From Candidatus Yanofskybacteria bacterium RIFCSPLOWO2_01_FULL_39_28 (GTDB taxonomy: Bacteria > Patescibacteriota > Minisyncoccia > 2-02-FULL-40-12 > GWA2-44-9), in NCBI GenBank assembly GCA_001794635.1, contig MGKE01000008.1, forward strand, positions 1 to 52,993: a DNA stretch of 52,993 nt, given 5' to 3'. Under the pieces are notes generated by a model that was not told the origin of the DNA, ran no database searches, and saw only the letters and a list, made by a program, of their open reading frames with translations. A program made the translations under genes and the position numbers. Shown here piece by piece: positions 1 through 9,444 of this stretch (position 1 is the first letter of the stretch; each line of letters opens with the position of its first letter).

Positions 1-69
1 GCCATCATCATTTGCCCAAAAATACGATCTTGCTACAATGAAAACACATATCAACTTAGTGTCTTAAGA

Positions 70-291
70 ATGGGGTCCACTTCAAAGAGACTCCGAAAAG
101 AAGGCCGAGAATTTGTCGTTACCGGCTGTCAAGCTGACGCAACTGAACTTAACAGACAGTTTTTCAATGAATTTTGCCAATCTCTCCAAAGATTCATTGA
201 CCTCAAAGGTTTTGGCGTTGATTGGGACAAAAGATGTGCAGAAACATTGTTGTCATTCATGACTTCTTTAGAAATTCACGCCAGATCATAA
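70..291 (+). CDS. small hypothetical protein (73 aa)
   Basis: ORF followed directly by an intrinsic terminator; no recognised domain. Confidence 0.5.
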   Translation: MGSTSKRLRKEGREFVVTGCQADATELNRQFFNEFCQSLQRFIDLKGFGVDWDKRCAETLLSFMTSLEIHARS

Positions 292-316
292 ACCGACGCA
301 AGTCGGTCTTTTTTTT
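292..316 (+). terminator. intrinsic terminator ACCGAC-GCAA-GTCGGT + T-run
   Basis: 6-bp perfect stem followed by 9 T. Confidence 0.8.
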
Positions 317-342
317 GACAAAATCTGTTTTTTTGTTATTAT
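315..342 (+). promoter_or_regulatory. sigma70-like promoter TTGACA-N16-TATTAT
   Basis: -35 at 315-320, -10 at 337-342; overlaps the preceding terminator T-run. Confidence 0.5.
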
Positions 343-373
343 ATTGGCACTACCTTAACAACATGGGGCTTTG

Positions 374-1405
374 ATGCAAAAAGTGACCTTGGATCAAATC
401 CGCGGAATGTTTGTCGGTATTGCTATCGGAGATGCTTTGGGTATGCCGGTTGAAAATTTATCTGCTGAACAAATTAAAGCAAAATATGGACGGCTTACTG
501 AATATGTCCGACCCGATGGCCACAAATGGTTTGATGGACGTGAAGCCGGAACTTGGACCGACGATACTCAGCTCACCCTTTTGGTTGCTGATTCTTTAAT
601 AGAACGAAAAGCTTTGGAAGTGTGGGACTTGGCCAACAGACATGTTGAATATTTTAAAAGAGAAGGAGATTTAGGATTTGGCCCAACAACCAGAGAGGCA
701 ATCAATAGACTCATTTCCGGAATTCATTGGGTAGAATCAGGTATAAGCAATAATCCCAAACATGGGCTGGGAAATGCTATGCCAATGAAAGTCGCTCCTC
801 TGGGAGCATACTCTGTTTCGCCATTTTTCAGAAAATGGTCTTATTGCCACACGCTTTTTGAAAGCAACCTTCGAGACTTTACCCTGATGACTCATTACAG
901 AAACATAGCCGTTGAATCAGCTTTTGCTCATGTAGCGGCCATTGAGTTCTGCCTGGAATGGAATGTCAGTAAAAGAAATATGGTTGATAATTTCATAACC
1001 GTTATAATTAACGCTTGTGAATCAGCGCCCAAAATTGAAGAAAGGTTCAAATCAGAAGATTCTCTGCTGAAACTGTTTAAATCATTTGTAAATCTGCCTT
1101 TTCAGGTGATGATAACTGATGACTTCATTGAAAGATTCGGAGGAGGAACAAGTTATGTTTATAACTCTCTCCCCTTCTCATATGGATTTTTCTTGAGAGA
1201 TCCTTTTGAGATTGACACTCTTTATGACGTAATCAACGCTGGCGGTGATACCGATACCAACGGCTCAATTGTTGGCGGAATGTTGGGCGCCTTAAACGGT
1301 GTTTCTATCTTTCCGCAACACCTGATTGACAGTTTGTGGCAGAAGGAAAGAATTCTGGCAACGGCTGATAAGTTTTACGAAACATTTTTCCAGGAATCAG
1401 AATAA
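374..1405 (+). CDS. ADP-ribosylglycohydrolase family protein
   Basis: Motifs [43 protein letters not shown] typical of DraG-like hydrolases. Confidence 0.9.
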   Translation: MQKVTLDQIRGMFVGIAIGDALGMPVENLSAEQIKAKYGRLTEYVRPDGHKWFDGREAGTWTDDTQLTLLVADSLIERKALEVWDLANRHVEYFKREGDLGFGPTTREAINRLISGIHWVESGISNNPKHGLGNAMPMKVAPLGAYSVSPFFRKWSYCHTLFESNLRDFTLMTHYRNIAVESAFAHVAAIEFCLEWNVSKRNMVDNFITVIINACESAPKIEERFKSEDSLLKLFKSFVNLPFQVMITDDFIERFGGGTSYVYNSLPFSYGFFLRDPFEIDTLYDVINAGGDTDTNGSIVGGMLGALNGVSIFPQHLIDSLWQKERILATADKFYETFFQESE

Positions 1406-1983
1406 TGTACAAAACCCAACTTGATTATATATTTTGTCCTTTCTGTGGAAGGTATTTGGAAGTAACCGTAGAAGAGGGGCAAGAATTAAAATACTGCTCT
1501 CAATGTAAATGGAAACACTATCTAAAACACGACATTGCTGTTGCCGGCATAGCCGTAAGATTCAATCCTCTACCTGAAACTTTGATGGTTTTAAGAAATA
1601 GAGAGCCAAATCCAGGTAAATGGTCATTCCCGGCTGGATTTGTAAACTTTGGGGAACGTCCCGATAATGCACTAATCAGAGAAGTCCGCGAAGAAACGGG
1701 TTTAACTGTAGTAAGAGCAAAGTTAATAAAAGAAGTGGTGTCAGATGATGACCCAAATAGAAGCCCCAAACAACAATCCAGATTTTATAAAATGGTCGTG
1801 ACTGGGAAAGTAAAAAATCAAGACCAAGAAGAAAATTCTGAAATAAAATGGCATAGCTTAAGCCGACAGATTCCGGTTCCGGAAATTGCCTGGGGAAACC
1901 ACGAACTATTATTTAGATATATGCAAGGAGACGTCTTATCTTTTATGGAATGGGCTGAATACTGGAAATCTGAAGTCCGCTAA
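1405..1983 (+). CDS. Nudix hydrolase with N-terminal zinc ribbon
   Basis: CPFC...CSQC ribbon; Nudix box [23 protein letters not shown]. Confidence 0.9.
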   Translation: MYKTQLDYIFCPFCGRYLEVTVEEGQELKYCSQCKWKHYLKHDIAVAGIAVRFNPLPETLMVLRNREPNPGKWSFPAGFVNFGERPDNALIREVREETGLTVVRAKLIKEVVSDDDPNRSPKQQSRFYKMVVTGKVKNQDQEENSEIKWHSLSRQIPVPEIAWGNHELLFRYMQGDVLSFMEWAEYWKSEVR

Positions 1984-1997
1984 ATGCGGATTTTTTT
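1976..1997 (+). terminator. intrinsic terminator with the stop codon in its loop (TCCGC-TAAAT-GCGGA-T7)
   Basis: 5-bp stem, loop TAAAT holds the stop codon of the Nudix gene. Confidence 0.75.
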
Positions 1998-2010
1998 ATT
2001 ATTACCACTG

Positions 2011-2046
2011 TGTCTTATAATTGTGCATATGCACAATTATAAGACA
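2011..2046. repeat. 36-bp perfect palindrome TGTCTTATAATTGTGCATATGCACAATTATAAGACA
   Basis: Perfect dyad directly upstream of a promoter. Confidence 0.9.
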
Positions 2047-2047
2047 A

Positions 2048-2076
2048 TTGACTACTTTGTTAAATTAATGTAGAAT
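2048..2076 (+). promoter_or_regulatory. sigma70-like promoter TTGACT-N17-TAGAAT
   Basis: -35 2048-2053, -10 2071-2076; begins 1 bp after the palindrome. Confidence 0.65.
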
Positions 2077-2112
2077 ATGGAGAATGTTCGTTGTCAATTT
2101 GGAGGAATAGAC

Positions 2113-3552
2113 ATGCTCAATTTTGACCGCTATCATGCCACCATGGGCAATTTTTCTCTGACTGACCATGCCAAGCTTCCATCAGGTAAACTTCTAGCTG
2201 ATGAAATGACAACTTTTTATGTTACTCAAAGAAAACTCAAGTTTGCCCCGTGTGTTGGCCACGATCGTCTCAAAGCTGCTCTTCGTGAAACAGAATTAGA
2301 TGTTCCCCATCTTGATTTTTTAAGAAGAGACAAGGCAAATCTTTCTTTGCTAGCTGATAAACTGTCGTCGGCTTCAAAACATGATTTTGAGGTTAGGGCC
2401 GTAACACCTGGAACAATTATGTTCAGCGGTGAGCCAATTGCTGACATAACTGGCCCCTTCTGGTTCACCCAAATGCAAGAAGTTAAATTTGAACACGCTT
2501 TTGACGAACCGATGACAGTGGCCAGTAGAGCATTAAAAGTAAGGAGAGCCGCTGGCGACAAACATGTTTCCGGTTTTTCACTAAGAAGAGACGGGAGCGC
2601 GGAACGATCTCTTGAGGTAAATAAGTACGCTTACATCGGTGGGTTTGATGACACTTCTTTCATGGAAGCGGCTTACCAGCTTGGTATTAACCCTGTTGGA
2701 ACAATCGCTCATTACTATATCCAGGCCTTTTTGGAATTTTTGTATGCCCTTCATCCGGAAAGAGATCCTCAAGGAAGAAAAAAGCATTTTGAGCAAATAG
2801 CTTTTGAGAAATGGTTGGATGCCAATCCCAACGGCACTACACTCCTTCTAGATACGTTACTGCTCAAACATGGCATAATCCACGCCATCCGAGCGGCTAA
2901 AAGTTCAGACGCCAGACGAAAAGCCCTAAAGTTTGTCCGGATTGATTCTGGGGATTTGCCTAAAAATACGCTTTGGATCAGGCGAATGCTTGACGCAAAC
3001 AATATGAAAGATGTCGGGATTATGGTTACATCGGATCTTGATGATCAAAAAATTAGAGAAATTGTCCAGACATGCTGTGACGTGGATGGATTCGGTGTCG
3101 GAACTAAGTTAATCGCCGAAGTTGAATCAGTAGCCGGAGTTATTTTCAAAATGTGCAAAATCGGTAAACAAGCTACTATGAAACTGTCTGAAAACCCCGA
3201 GAAAGGAACTTTGCCTGGCAAAACACAGGTTTGGCGGTTTATTGATAATGAAGGATTCTACATAAAAGACGTTATAACAATGGATATGGAGGTGCCTTTA
3301 AAAGAAAATTACGCTTCAGTTGCCGCTCTGCTTAGACCCTTTTTCGGAAGAAACAACCCTGATCCGTGGGTTCCAAACATTCACGATCAGCGTCAATTTG
3401 TTATTGAACAAATGAAACACTTCCGAGACATAGAAAACTATCCCGTTGAACTAAGCTCTTCTCTTCAAATCTCCATCGCAAACCTGCGAAAACGCCTATT
3501 GGAAGATGAGATGGGTGAAGAAGATGTGGTAATGGTTGATTACCCTGAATAA
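2113..3552 (+). CDS. pncB: nicotinate phosphoribosyltransferase
   Basis: DxYxxTM-like DRYHATMGNF, FVRIDSGDL, GFGVGTKL, PGKTQVWR; SD GGAGGA 7 nt before ATG 2113. Confidence 0.88.
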   Translation: MLNFDRYHATMGNFSLTDHAKLPSGKLLADEMTTFYVTQRKLKFAPCVGHDRLKAALRETELDVPHLDFLRRDKANLSLLADKLSSASKHDFEVRAVTPGTIMFSGEPIADITGPFWFTQMQEVKFEHAFDEPMTVASRALKVRRAAGDKHVSGFSLRRDGSAERSLEVNKYAYIGGFDDTSFMEAAYQLGINPVGTIAHYYIQAFLEFLYALHPERDPQGRKKHFEQIAFEKWLDANPNGTTLLLDTLLLKHGIIHAIRAAKSSDARRKALKFVRIDSGDLPKNTLWIRRMLDANNMKDVGIMVTSDLDDQKIREIVQTCCDVDGFGVGTKLIAEVESVAGVIFKMCKIGKQATMKLSENPEKGTLPGKTQVWRFIDNEGFYIKDVITMDMEVPLKENYASVAALLRPFFGRNNPDPWVPNIHDQRQFVIEQMKHFRDIENYPVELSSSLQISIANLRKRLLEDEMGEEDVVMVDYPE

Positions 3553-3563
3553 TATAGTAAACA

Positions 3564-3586
3564 AAAAGTCCCCAGAGGGGACTTTT
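3564..3586. terminator. bidirectional hairpin AAAAGTCCCC-AGA-GGGGACTTTT
   Basis: 10-bp perfect stem between convergent genes. Confidence 0.75.
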
Positions 3587-3590
3587 AAAT

Positions 3591-4001
3591 TTATTGAACC
3601 TTATCTTTGATTCCGTTTTTGCTTATTCTCAACCTACGGAACCGATAGAAAACAAGAAAAACATATTGCTTGTAATCCCTATGAATAGCCAAGCCAGTCA
3701 AAAGAAAACCTAATCCTGACCAAAACATTAACTTAGCATAAGCCATACTTATACTCATGTGGTATATATCAGCCACCGCCCAAAAAATATTCATTAACAA
3801 CCAAGAATTTACGGCCATTACCGCCAAAACAGAACCGCTGTGTCTCTCTATGTAGAAAAATGTCATAAAGTTGAAAAAAATTGCCGGACAGATCAATACT
3901 CCTACCGCTATCGGCCATTGAAGCATCCAAGACCCATCAAGCAAAAACCAGGAGATAGTACCAAGTGTTTCAAACATCTCAAGCTTCTTATCTCTGGTCA
4001 T
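3591..4001 (-). CDS. small multi-pass membrane protein, unknown function
   Basis: Several hydrophobic segments; the antisense ORF is less plausible. Confidence 0.55.
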   Translation of the reverse strand: MTRDKKLEMFETLGTISWFLLDGSWMLQWPIAVGVLICPAIFFNFMTFFYIERHSGSVLAVMAVNSWLLMNIFWAVADIYHMSISMAYAKLMFWSGLGFLLTGLAIHRDYKQYVFLVFYRFRRLRISKNGIKDKVQ

Positions 4002-4064
4002 AAATTACTCCGTCAAAGTGCTTAATATAGCATATCATAAAAATAAAAAAAATCAAGTTACAAA

Positions 4065-4082
4065 AATCGCCCGAAGGCGATT
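4065..4082 (-). terminator. intrinsic terminator (AATCGCC-TTCG-GGCGATT)
   Basis: 7-bp stem, UUCG loop on the minus strand, T-run; stop codon of 4082..4471 abuts the stem. Confidence 0.7.
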
Positions 4083-4471
4083 CAAATAACTAACTGAATT
4101 TTTGGATTCTGGGAAAGGCAGAGATAAATGGCAGCAGCAATACAATCAGCCAGGAATCCCCTGCCAACATCTTTATTGTGCATTTTGACACCGTGCTGGA
4201 AAGCCTCTTCAACCTTTTTCATAAATGTTCTTTTAGATGAATTCATTATAGATTCATGCATCATTTTGATCGTTGGAAATCCGTTAACAAATTCTCCGTT
4301 ATGAGCAATTCCCGTAGGGGTCGTAGATGAAGCAAGATCAGCTGAATAATATTCGTGAACATTACCAACTTCCGAATGTTCAGGCACCGGTCGATCGTTA
4401 TACCGGCACAATTTATGAGCAAATCTCTTCATTTCAATAAGTTGATCCACGTCATGTTTTTCCTTTTTCAA
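4082..4471 (-). CDS. hypothetical protein (129 aa)
   Basis: ORF with matching terminator. Confidence 0.5.
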   Translation of the reverse strand: MKKEKHDVDQLIEMKRFAHKLCRYNDRPVPEHSEVGNVHEYYSADLASSTTPTGIAHNGEFVNGFPTIKMMHESIMNSSKRTFMKKVEEAFQHGVKMHNKDVGRGFLADCIAAAIYLCLSQNPKIQLVI

Positions 4472-4590
4472 TGAACTTTCAGTTTATTATACAATACATA
4501 ACAGAATTGACAATACCTAGTTTTAGTGCTATTTTATATCCGTGTTCCTTGAATTATATTCGTAGCCAAATCTAAAGAAAGGGGTTGCTA

Positions 4591-5244
4591 ATGCTGGCAA
4601 CACTTGAACGTTGGCGAGATCTTTGCCACCATCTTGGCGCTAAAGATAATCCTGATACCGGAAAAACTATTTTCAACACTTTTGGTGAACTTGTAACCAA
4701 ACATACTGAAAGTAACCGTCATTATAACAACATACAACACCTAGATGAAGGTTTAGTGCTTATAGACCAAGTAAAGCACTTGGCAGAAAAGCCGGACATT
4801 CTGGAAATGGCCTGGTGGTGGCATGATGAAACCTACAACATAAAAACGGAAACAAAGCTAAACGAATTAAGAAGCGCGACAAATGCTTTCATAGCTCTAA
4901 TAGAATTAGGCGTACCTGATCAAGTTTGTGTCACAATAATGGCACGAATTATGCCAACATTACACAGTTATATTCCTACTGATTTTGACGATAAGCTTAT
5001 GGTTGATATTGATTTGGTGCATTTAGCTGCTCCGTGGGAAAGTTTTTGTTTAAACGCAGAAAACTTAAGAAAAGAATATGACACTACTGTTGAAAAATTC
5101 CGAATTAGACAAGCTGAATTTTTACACAATTTTACCAAAAACCGAAAATACGTTTTCTTAACCGAATCATTCAGAGTTAAATACGAAAAACAGGCCAGAG
5201 AAAACATCAGAAGAGTCCTTGAGTTTAATCAAGGAACCCCCTAA
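4591..5244 (+). CDS. HD-superfamily metal-dependent hydrolase (COG4339-like)
   Basis: ESNRHYNNIQHL and WWWHDETY motifs; promoter TTGACA-N17-TATTTT upstream. Confidence 0.75.
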   Translation: MLATLERWRDLCHHLGAKDNPDTGKTIFNTFGELVTKHTESNRHYNNIQHLDEGLVLIDQVKHLAEKPDILEMAWWWHDETYNIKTETKLNELRSATNAFIALIELGVPDQVCVTIMARIMPTLHSYIPTDFDDKLMVDIDLVHLAAPWESFCLNAENLRKEYDTTVEKFRIRQAEFLHNFTKNRKYVFLTESFRVKYEKQARENIRRVLEFNQGTP

Positions 5245-5278
5245 TTTAGGGGTCAATCCGCACCGAGCGGATTTTTTA
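5236..5278 (+). terminator. tandem hairpins over and after the stop codon
   Basis: CCCCTAA/TTAGGGG includes the stop; AATCCGC-ACCGA-GCGGATT + T-run. Confidence 0.7.
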
Positions 5279-5349
5279 ATACTTGACTTCTAAAATCTAG
5301 GTGATATAGTGTAAATATAACACTAAGTTCTTTGAAATAAGGAGGCTTT

Positions 5350-6459
5350 GTGAACAAGCTGGTTCTGCCTGGCGATATTCTACGGGCTAGGGACGCAATT
5401 GCTGCCATACCCAAAGTTGACTTAGGTCCACCGATTGAGGTCCCGCCAATTCCGGAAGAAGCCAAACCAAATGGTATAACCGACGAAGAAAAACAATGGC
5501 TTACTCGTGAAATCAACCGCTATGTAAAAGAAAGAAATGCGCTCGTTTTATCCCATAACTACGAAATTCCTGATATACAAGATGTTGCCAAATATAAGGG
5601 TGATTCTATTTTTTTGGCTCAAAAGGGCAGTGAATCTGACGCTGATGTTATAGTTGAAGCGGCCGTTCTGTTTATGCCCCAGATCTTGGCCGTAATGAAA
5701 AAACCTCATCAGATTATACTTGCGCCCAGTCTCAATGCTCTTTGTTCGCTGGCCGCTCACGCTGATCCGAACAAAATAATGGACTGGAAAAAAGATAATC
5801 CGACAGGAATAGTAATAAGTTATGTAAATACCTACATAGAAGTAAAGGCGCTGAGCAATTACTGCTGTGGCTCGGCTAATGCCGCCAAAGTTATTGAACA
5901 TGTTGCTAAAACTTATCCAGATTCTCCCCTGCTTTTCTTGCCAGATGTTCATCTGGGATTCTTTGCCGCAAAAACTCTTGAAGAAATGGGTCAGTCAATT
6001 GACCGGCTCTGGTTGATGATGGGCGCTTGTCATGTCCACAATGACATCCGTCCTTATCATGTAGACAACGCCAGAAAACAACATCCCAACGCCGCCATTG
6101 CCGTCCATCCTGAATGCGGCTGCACCTCAAGCTGTATGCGCCAAGTCCAAACTGGAGAAATACCGCTAAAGTTGGTTGGATTCCGTTCAACATCAGGCAT
6201 GTTCAAATATGCTGAAGAAATCCCGCAAAAAGAAATAATCATAGCCACCGAAGTTGGCAATATATACCCCCTATCCAAAGCCGTTCCCAGCAAGACATTT
6301 ATCCCAGCCAATCCGGACGCAGTCTGTGCCTATATGAAACAAAACACTCTCCGCAATCTTTATGAATCTCTGCGTGACATGAAATACGAAATAACGGTTG
6401 ACCCAGAATTGGCTAAACAAGCTAGGGTACCGATTGAAAGAATGCTGAGAATTGTATAA
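5350..6459 (+). CDS. nadA: quinolinate synthase NadA
   Basis: HNYEIPDIQDVA, YVNTYIEVKALSNYCCGSANA, HPECGC, STSGMFKYAEE, ATEVGNIYPL; three candidate cluster Cys; SD GGAGG before GTG. Confidence 0.9.
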   Translation: MNKLVLPGDILRARDAIAAIPKVDLGPPIEVPPIPEEAKPNGITDEEKQWLTREINRYVKERNALVLSHNYEIPDIQDVAKYKGDSIFLAQKGSESDADVIVEAAVLFMPQILAVMKKPHQIILAPSLNALCSLAAHADPNKIMDWKKDNPTGIVISYVNTYIEVKALSNYCCGSANAAKVIEHVAKTYPDSPLLFLPDVHLGFFAAKTLEEMGQSIDRLWLMMGACHVHNDIRPYHVDNARKQHPNAAIAVHPECGCTSSCMRQVQTGEIPLKLVGFRSTSGMFKYAEEIPQKEIIIATEVGNIYPLSKAVPSKTFIPANPDAVCAYMKQNTLRNLYESLRDMKYEITVDPELAKQARVPIERMLRIV

Positions 6460-6490
6460 GCTAAATTCGCCAGACTAAAGGAAAATCAAA

Positions 6491-6973
6491 ATGCCGCATA
6501 CCCATCCCAGGATTTGCTGGACTACATCAGTTTATATTGTATATAAAAATAAGATACTTTTGGTTCTTCATAAAAAATTAAAAAGCTGGCTCCCCGTCGG
6601 CGGACACATTGAACTGGAAGAAGATACGGCTGAAGCGCTAGAACATGAGGTCAGAGAGGAATGCGGCCTGGATATAACCTTGCTTAGCCCGCCATTACCC
6701 AATGTACCCGAAGCAACTGACATAAAGTTTCTCCCTATACCAAACGGCTTTGATATTCATGGAATAGGTAATGGCCGAAAACACCAAAATCTTGTTTATT
6801 TTGCAATCAGTTCAAACAATCAGGCCGTCTTAGCTCCGCTTGAGCATGATGGTTTGCGCTGGTTCACTGAAAAAGAATTAGATGATCCGTCTTGGGAAAT
6901 CTGGCCCAGCGTCAAATTTTACGCCAAAGAAGCCCTTCGACAGATTCAACAAGCTCAGGATAAAAAATCCTGA
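6491..6973 (+). CDS. Nudix hydrolase
   Basis: Nudix box GHIELEEDTAEALEHEVREECGL. Confidence 0.9.
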   Translation: MPHTHPRICWTTSVYIVYKNKILLVLHKKLKSWLPVGGHIELEEDTAEALEHEVREECGLDITLLSPPLPNVPEATDIKFLPIPNGFDIHGIGNGRKHQNLVYFAISSNNQAVLAPLEHDGLRWFTEKELDDPSWEIWPSVKFYAKEALRQIQQAQDKKS

Positions 6974-6980
6974 GTTTTTT
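6954..6980 (+). terminator. intrinsic terminator CTCAGGAT-AAAAA-ATCCTGAG-T6
   Basis: 8-bp perfect stem; stop codon TGA lies in the 3' arm. Confidence 0.8.
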
Positions 6981-8697
6981 ATTTCAAGAGCTTAAGCATT
7001 TCTTGCCAACTTCTGGTATTTATAATATCAGTCTTAGTTGCCCAACCGCGGCGGGCTTGGGCGATGCCGTATTCAAGGTATTGTAAATGATAAATGTGGT
7101 GAGCGTCGGAATCAATGGCGAATTTGACGCCCATTTCTACGCCTTTACGGATATATTCGTCTTTGAGATCCAAACGATCAGGAAAAGCGTCAATTTCCAT
7201 GACAGTTTTGGTTCTTTTGGCGGCTTTTAATAATTCCTCGACATTGACCGGATAAGCAGGCCGTTTATTGATTATCCGACCAGTAGGGTGAAAAATTATG
7301 TCTACATTGGGATTTTCCACCGCTCGAATTATGCGGTTAGTCATATCCCCTTCCGACATATTAAAATTCTGATGAACCGCCGCTCCAACAACATCAAGTT
7401 TAGCTAAGATCTCGTCATCAATATCCAGCGTGCCATCTTTCATGATGTTAACTTCGGCACCTTTAAGAACCTTGAACTTTGAACTTTTAAACTCGCGATT
7501 GACTTCGTCAATCGCCGCCATTTGTTTTAACAACCGCTTCTCGTCACTTCCACCGGTCATAGCCAAAGATTTAGTATGGTCAGTAATACATATATATTCC
7601 AGTCCCATCTTTTGAGCCGCCCCGGCCATTTCTTTAATGGAATGTTTACCGTCAGTCCAATCTGTTTGGACTTGTAAGTCGCCTTTTAAGTCTTCGTAGC
7701 CGACCAATTTCGGCAGTTTACCTTCAAGAGCCGCTTTAATTTCACCGGAGTCGTTGCGAATTTCCGGAGGTATCCAATCCATACCGAGTTTTTGATAAAC
7801 TTCTTCCTCTGTTTTTGAGGCCAGCAACTGTTTATTTTTCCAAAGGCCATAATCGTTCAAAAGCCATCCCTTTTTTTCCGCTATAGCGCGAATAGCGATG
7901 TTGTGATGTTTGTTTCCAGTCCAAGCAATCATAGCCGCGCCGAATGATTTGGGCGAAACAACTGATATGTCAGCGTCCATATCTATATCTAAGCGCACTA
8001 ATGCCCGGTACTCTCCTTTAGTATAAACGTGTTTTATTTCAGGAAATTTTAAAAATTTATTAATAATCTCCGTAGGATTATCTGAAAACGCTATGAAATC
8101 AAGATCACCAATCGTTTCTTGCCTGCGACGCAAAGAACCGCCAAATTCAGCCAATTCTACTCCTGGTAAAGATCTGATTTTTTCAAGTAAGGTTTTGGCT
8201 ATTGGCACAGCATAGCCCAGAATTAGCCTTCCGCCTGAACTTTTAACAAATTCTATGCCTTTCAGGATTTTTTGCTCGGTTTTTTCACCAAGACCCTTTA
8301 TCTTTCTTATTTTCCCGGCTTTGGCCGCTTCTTCAAGCTTTTCAAGATTTTTTATCTTTAGCTTTTTATAGAGGAGGAGTATCGTTTTCGGCCCGACCCC
8401 CTCAACTGAACGTAAGCACTCAATATCAACCGGCAATTCTTTTTTTAACTTTTCATAATTTTTAATATGGCCGGTTTTGATATACTCTTCAATATGTTCG
8501 GCGATACTGGCACCGACTCCGGGAATATTTTCAAGAGCTTTCAAGTCCCCATTTTTATAAATATCTTTGACGTCTTCTTCCAAATTTTCCAAAACCTCTG
8601 ACACTTTCTCATAAGCTTGGGGCTTGAAAGCCACTCCTTTTATTTCAAGAAATACCGCCATTTCGCGGAAAATTTTAGATAATACTTGATTTAACAT
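6979..8697 (-). CDS. polX: DNA polymerase X family / PHP domain protein
   Basis: HhH repeats, GGSLRRRQETIGDLDFI nucleotidyltransferase motif, C-terminal PHP domain (DLQVQTDWTDG, DSDAHH). Confidence 0.93.
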   Translation of the reverse strand: MLNQVLSKIFREMAVFLEIKGVAFKPQAYEKVSEVLENLEEDVKDIYKNGDLKALENIPGVGASIAEHIEEYIKTGHIKNYEKLKKELPVDIECLRSVEGVGPKTILLLYKKLKIKNLEKLEEAAKAGKIRKIKGLGEKTEQKILKGIEFVKSSGGRLILGYAVPIAKTLLEKIRSLPGVELAEFGGSLRRRQETIGDLDFIAFSDNPTEIINKFLKFPEIKHVYTKGEYRALVRLDIDMDADISVVSPKSFGAAMIAWTGNKHHNIAIRAIAEKKGWLLNDYGLWKNKQLLASKTEEEVYQKLGMDWIPPEIRNDSGEIKAALEGKLPKLVGYEDLKGDLQVQTDWTDGKHSIKEMAGAAQKMGLEYICITDHTKSLAMTGGSDEKRLLKQMAAIDEVNREFKSSKFKVLKGAEVNIMKDGTLDIDDEILAKLDVVGAAVHQNFNMSEGDMTNRIIRAVENPNVDIIFHPTGRIINKRPAYPVNVEELLKAAKRTKTVMEIDAFPDRLDLKDEYIRKGVEMGVKFAIDSDAHHIYHLQYLEYGIAQARRGWATKTDIINTRSWQEMLKLLK

Positions 8698-8703
8698 TGG
8701 GGA

Positions 8704-9327
8704 CTATGCTTTATCCGGTTGAGGTTTAACCTGACCCTGGTCGACTTTGGCTTTTAGATCTTTGTATATTTTAATTTGTTGTAAAATTCCGAAAACAGCT
8801 AAAATTCCAGCTGCAATAAAAACTGCTTTAAAACCTAGCCGATTGGCTAAAACTCCACCAATTGCTGCTGAACCAGCAGTGGCTATCCCGATCGTAATTG
8901 ATTCAAACGACCACTCTATATTCTCATGACGCTTATCTAGGTGTCTTGAAAAAATGGCATACCAAGGCGGCACCAAAAAAGCCAGACCAATACCGTAAAT
9001 TGCCTGAATCATGTACAGGTGAGATATCTTGCTGGCAAAAAGGTAAAGGAATGGGGCAATAGCTATAAGAAAACCTCCAAGAACCATGGAATAAAAATCA
9101 TCATACTCGCCGTGATTTCTATCAAGATACTTGGCAATCGGCAGTTGCAACACCACTTTGAACAATTGGGTAATGCCGGCAGCAAAACCAATTACCTCTA
9201 TTGACCCGCCTTCAATTTGCTTAGTTACAAAAATTGCAAATATCGGACCATAAAGACCCAGTCCGGAGTTAAGATAAAAATCTGAAATAATCATTGTCCG
9301 AATAACATGATTGATACGCATAGGCAA
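8704..9327 (-). CDS. MFS-type transporter, half-size (207 aa)
   Basis: Hydrophobic helices with MFS-like features; about half the usual length. Confidence 0.6.
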   Translation of the reverse strand: MPMRINHVIRTMIISDFYLNSGLGLYGPIFAIFVTKQIEGGSIEVIGFAAGITQLFKVVLQLPIAKYLDRNHGEYDDFYSMVLGGFLIAIAPFLYLFASKISHLYMIQAIYGIGLAFLVPPWYAIFSRHLDKRHENIEWSFESITIGIATAGSAAIGGVLANRLGFKAVFIAAGILAVFGILQQIKIYKDLKAKVDQGQVKPQPDKA

Positions 9328-9444
9328 AGTAACTAGTGGTTAGTATCTAGTGATTAGTTTAGCAGATTTAATTAAAAAATAAAATCAACTTTAACAAGTT
9401 GATTTTATTTTACTAGTCACTAAACACTAACGACTAATCACTTC

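Noticed and set aside
5548-6311. Three minus-strand ORFs over nadA
   Set aside because: Antisense to a well-supported NadA; no domains
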